A stretch of 64,000 nucleotides of DNA, taken from contig NZ_JACSQG010000001.1 of assembly GCF_014836765.1 (NCBI RefSeq), forward strand, positions 1,047,743-1,111,742. Reading direction: 5' to 3'. This DNA is from Serpens gallinarum. Lineage in GTDB: Bacteria; Pseudomonadota; Gammaproteobacteria; Pseudomonadales; Pseudomonadaceae. The notes under the pieces are model-generated. The model had not been told where the DNA came from, did no database searches, and worked only from the letters and a program-made list of their open reading frames with translations. The translations under genes were made by a program, and so were the position numbers. Shown here piece after piece: positions 61,920-64,000 of this stretch; the stretch's first letter is position 1, and every line of letters starts with the position of its first letter.

Positions 61920-61931
61920 TCTTGGAAACCC

Positions 61932-62273
61932 ATGGGGCAACTAGGACTCCGAATTCAAGAGGAAAATATTGATTTCTACATTGCTTCGTTGGCATTGGGA
62001 ATTTTGGTAGGCGTGCGCGACGGAGTTATTCCCGCAGACGTTGGTATGTGGAGCTTGGGGCGGCCTGTTTTCAAGGAAGCTATAGAGTCTTCATCGGTTA
62101 GTATTTCACTTAAAAGCGCACTTAACGAATTTGATGAATTGGATGCGGCTCGATCGCTTGGATTGGACGTTATTTCTATCGTCAATCGTTTAATCTCTGA
62201 GCTTTTGGATTGTCAACGTCATGCGATCGAGAAGGACGAGAGCCTCCTTATAGAGGCCAGGTATCGAGAATGA
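61932..62273 (+). CDS. Cassette 5 protein, unknown
   Basis: 113 residues, acidic. N-terminal SLALGILVGVRDGVIPADVGMWSLGRP followed by helices and the pattern FDELDAARSLGLD. The layout is faintly like DUF3969, but I cannot confirm it. TTGGAA precedes the ATG. The cassette shows the only mismatch between its start heptamer and its own R''. Confidence 0.68.
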   Translation: MGQLGLRIQEENIDFYIASLALGILVGVRDGVIPADVGMWSLGRPVFKEAIESSSVSISLKSALNEFDELDAARSLGLDVISIVNRLISELLDCQRHAIEKDESLLIEARYRE

Positions 62274-62360
62274 ACATAACCATACGCTCAACATCGTTCG
62301 CTGCGCTCACTGGACTCGCAAAAGCTACGCTTTTGCTCGCCTGTTAGCTAATCGTTATGC
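62274..62360 (+). repeat. attC5 (87 bp)
   Basis: R'' ACATAAC (62274) to R' GTTATGC (62354). Same AAAAGCTACGCTTTT loop as attC1. The R'' would pair with GTTATGT, while cassette 5 begins GTTATAT. Confidence 0.9.
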
Positions 62361-62902
62361 CCCTTTGGAAATTAACTGTGGCAGAAATATTTAAAGAACT
62401 AGTTCCATCTCTTAACATTATTCTTGGTGCTCTCATGGCGCTTGTGGGTGCAAGATATCAATCATGGGTAAACAACCGCGCCGAAAAAGCACGTCTTAAA
62501 TGCGAAAAACTAGAAAGAGCATATAAGCTCTGCCAAGCCATTTATGACGGCCATCGAAAAGAAGTTAACAACGCCAAGCAGCATATTGCGAGCAGCCCCA
62601 AAAAATTCATAGAAAATAGAAAGCACCCTGGCACCGAAATGAGCGAATTGAAAATGCTTATTCGCTGCTATATACCATCACTGACCACATCATTAGTAGA
62701 GATAGATAAAGGTCACGCGCCCTTAAAGAAAGATCTCCGTGAAATTGAAGATATTGCACTTCAAAATAAAGCATTAACGGCAGCAGAGCTTAAAACAAAA
62801 CTAGCCATTTGGGAAAATCATCTTAAATCTTTAAGTCATGGTTCAAACATCATTAAAGCTGGGTTGGAAAAAGAGCTACGCAAATTGGCTGGCGGAGCAT
62901 AA
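62357..62902 (+). CDS. Cassette 6 protein, membrane-anchored helical, unknown
   Basis: 181 residues from the ATG at 62357, which lies inside R' of attC5 (GTTATGC). One membrane segment (about 16-32, LNIILGALMALVGA) is followed by a long basic helical region with coiled-coil character (KLERAYKLCQAIYDGHRKEV ... LREIEDIALQNK). An alternative GTG at 62378 has GGA nearby. It is the largest cassette product and the only membrane one. Not recognised; N-out/C-in would place the coil in the cytoplasm. Confidence 0.68.
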   Translation: MPLWKLTVAEIFKELVPSLNIILGALMALVGARYQSWVNNRAEKARLKCEKLERAYKLCQAIYDGHRKEVNNAKQHIASSPKKFIENRKHPGTEMSELKMLIRCYIPSLTTSLVEIDKGHAPLKKDLREIEDIALQNKALTAAELKTKLAIWENHLKSLSHGSNIIKAGLEKELRKLAGGA

Positions 62903-62972
62903 CAACTGGTTCAAACCGCTCGCTTCGCTCACTGGGACCGGCTAAAGCCGGCCCTTTAACTAATCGTTAGAG
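62897..62972 (+). repeat. attC6 (76 bp)
   Basis: R'' GCATAAC (62897) to R' GTTAGAG (62966). Centre of the ACCGGCTAAAGCCGG type. It overlaps the cassette 6 stop. Confidence 0.9.
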
Positions 62973-62983
62973 GTTACTGTTTG

Positions 62984-63295
62984 ATGCCGTGCGAGAATTG
63001 CGCCGATCTTTGTGTTCGCTACCCAATTCGGCAGCCAAACGACTTGCTTAAAGTAGTAAAAATCGTCAAGCAAAACGTGGATGACGGAACAATAATCGAA
63101 CTCCCAGACCTCGAATCAATAAATCAACACTCATTTGCAGCTGTAGCATCGGGCGAATCATGGGGTGATATTGTTGAATATAAATTTTGTTGTTCAAATT
63201 GTGGCGAGCGCTTTTCCCTACACGCCGAGACATATCACGGTAGCGGAGGTTATTGGGAGCCACAAAATAAGTCATCCGTGCGTGAGAACCTCTAA
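62984..63295 (+). CDS. Cassette 7 protein, double CxxC, unknown
   Basis: 103 residues from the ATG at 62984 (a TTG three bases earlier is in frame). N-terminal C3-x2-C6-x3-C10 (MPCENCADLC) and C-terminal CCSNCGERFSLHAETYHG together suggest one zinc ribbon closing the two ends of the chain. SWGDIVEYKF lies between. Soluble. Function unknown. Confidence 0.7.
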   Translation: MPCENCADLCVRYPIRQPNDLLKVVKIVKQNVDDGTIIELPDLESINQHSFAAVASGESWGDIVEYKFCCSNCGERFSLHAETYHGSGGYWEPQNKSSVRENL

Positions 63296-63366
63296 CCACT
63301 AGTTCAAGCCGTTCGCTCCGCTCACTTGGGACCGGCTAAAGCCGGCCCCTTAACCAAACGTTATGT
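63290..63366 (+). repeat. attC7 (77 bp)
   Basis: R'' CTCTAAC (63290), overlapping the cassette 7 stop, to R' GTTATGT (63360). ACCGGCTAAAGCCGG centre. Confidence 0.9.
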
Positions 63367-63380
63367 TTCAGGAGAGTTAA

Positions 63381-63854
63381 GTGGCAGCCTGGCAAATTCC
63401 AATTGAGTTCGTCCCTGCCAAATGGGCTGAAGAACATAATTTTGAGGTTGAACTTCTTTATGGAGAGGATTGCTTCGATACTACTTGTGCGTGGGTTGAC
63501 AACCAGCCAACCAAAGATTTTGACGCAATACTTTCATCTATACTGCCCAAAGCAGACTCATGGTCTGAGAAATTATCACTCTGGGGCAATGAAAAGACAC
63601 ACGATATAAGTGTATGGCACGAAGACGGCGATATACTTTCAATTGGATTCAGGATCGACCTTAGAGAAAACATCACAAACATTATGTCTACTCTCTGCAA
63701 AGCAGCAATCACACTAAATTGTGTGCTGTTTATTCCTGGACAAAAAGCAATGCTTAACCCAAATATTTTTGAGCTCAAGCAGTATATTCTCAAATCAAAT
63801 GCAGCCAAGTTCCTCAAAGACCCAGAGAGCTTTCTCAAAGAATTTGGCGAGTGA
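63381..63854 (+). CDS. Cassette 8 protein, unknown
   Basis: 157 residues, GTG start with GGAGAG eight bases upstream. Mixed alpha/beta, acidic, soluble. N-terminal WQIPIEFVPAKWAEEHNFEVE; later DADSWSEKLSLWGNEKTHDISV and GDILSIGFRIDLRENI; C-terminal SNAAKFLKDPESFLKEFG. The shape recalls small immunity-like or structural-genomics integron proteins, but I recognise no family and no active site. Confidence 0.72.
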   Translation: MAAWQIPIEFVPAKWAEEHNFEVELLYGEDCFDTTCAWVDNQPTKDFDAILSSILPKADSWSEKLSLWGNEKTHDISVWHEDGDILSIGFRIDLRENITNIMSTLCKAAITLNCVLFIPGQKAMLNPNIFELKQYILKSNAAKFLKDPESFLKEFGE

Positions 63855-63855
63855 A

Positions 63856-63932
63856 ACATAACAATTGGTTCAAGTCGTTCGCTTCGCTCACTCGGGACCG
63901 GCTAAAGCCGGCCCCTAACCAAGACGTTGAGG
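63856..63932 (+). repeat. attC8 (77 bp) with unusual R'
   Basis: R'' ACATAAC (63856) to GTTGAGG (63926). ACCGGCTAAAGCCGG centre. All other R' or core sites in the array begin GTTA; this one begins GTTG, so the DNA joined here may not be a normal cassette. Confidence 0.85.
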
Positions 63933-64000
63933 CTGTAGAAAAACCTGCTGCCAGCCTCTGCACCGACTGATACGCTCGCACCCATTCAAATCGCAGGGAG
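63933..64000. other. Right edge after the last attC
   Basis: 68 bases with no supported start. Either the next cassette, backbone, or the tip of an insertion sequence (GAGGCTGTAGAAAAAC directly after CGTT looks like a transposon end). Too short to decide. Confidence 0.3.

Larger units (their letters stand above)
59038..63932. mobile_element. Chromosomal integron: intI, attI and eight cassettes
   Basis: A leftward integrase gene is followed by a 223-base attI/promoter region and a tandem array of eight rightward single-ORF cassettes. Cassette limits by the rule of cutting after the G of GTTRRRY: 60209-60612, 60613-61062, 61063-61440, 61441-61913, 61914-62354, 62355-62966, 62967-63360, 63361-63926. 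Cassette DNA is visibly richer in A+T than the backbone. The integron follows sthA. The right end may continue beyond the window. Confidence 0.93.

Noticed and set aside
61577..61933. Minus-strand ORF across cassettes 4 and 5
   Set aside because: It runs through attC4 and would be split on cassette movement; the rightward ORFs fit the cassette limits.
60531..63932. CRISPR array
   Set aside because: The recurring elements are 62-88 bp imperfect palindromes bounded by RYYYAAC/GTTRRRY and separated by ORFs; that is attC, not CRISPR.

Overview
The window is a high-GC gammaproteobacterial chromosome segment from Pseudomonas in the broad sense. The gene order flhF-fleN-fliA-cheYZAB-motCD-parC/parP-cheW-ccmABCDEFGHI, and later slt-uup-fadBA-topA-sulA-lexA-psrA-nagZ-mfd-gapB-nqrABCDEF-apbE-nqrM-sth, is the Pseudomonas order. 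A resident chromosomal integron at the right end points to the stutzeri/alcaligenes/mendocina side of the genus rather than P. aeruginosa. That placement is inference; no 16S gene is present.

Layout. 1-11.4 kb is the end of the flagellar regulator operon and the polar chemotaxis cluster: phosphorelay CheA/CheY/CheZ/CheB/CheW, the second stator MotCD, and a ParC/ParP-like array-positioning pair. 11.4-14.4 kb holds a membrane-anchored orphan, an array of small hairpins, and an antisense pair resembling FlhB C-domain and FliK. 14.6-21.5 kb is the complete, tightly overlapping cytochrome c maturation operon ccmABCDEFGHI, including a 58-residue ccmD. 21.5-23 kb has a lipoprotein, a 76-residue orphan, a structured non-coding stretch and tRNA-Pro(CGG). 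23-27.5 kb carries molybdenum cofactor genes (mobA, moaB, moeA), cheV behind a strong sigma-28 promoter, and a MOSC protein. 27.5-49.8 kb is housekeeping: Slt, Uup, UspA, fadBA, TopA, the SOS pair lexA-sulA, PsrA, a YkuD protein, NagZ, CsiV, Mfd and long-form GapB. 50-58.7 kb is the Na+-translocating NADH:quinone reductase operon with its maturation factors ApbE and NqrM, followed by soluble transhydrogenase.

From 59.0 kb to the right edge lies a chromosomal integron. A divergent intI has a LexA-type box at its promoter. It is followed by an attI region and eight cassettes, each with one rightward ORF of unknown function and an attC site. Cassette limits can be read directly, because the R'' heptamer of each attC is the reverse complement of the heptamer at the start of the same cassette in seven of eight cases, with one mismatch in the eighth.

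Regulatory links are visible inside the window. FliA (1.7 kb) probably drives cheV (25.6 kb). LexA (41 kb) has two boxes at its own promoter and a matching box at intI (60 kb). PsrA (41.8 kb) has a perfect palindromic box at its own promoter and a one-mismatch box in front of fadBA (32.9 kb). An ANR/FNR-like site lies upstream of nqr. These are motif matches, not measured regulation.
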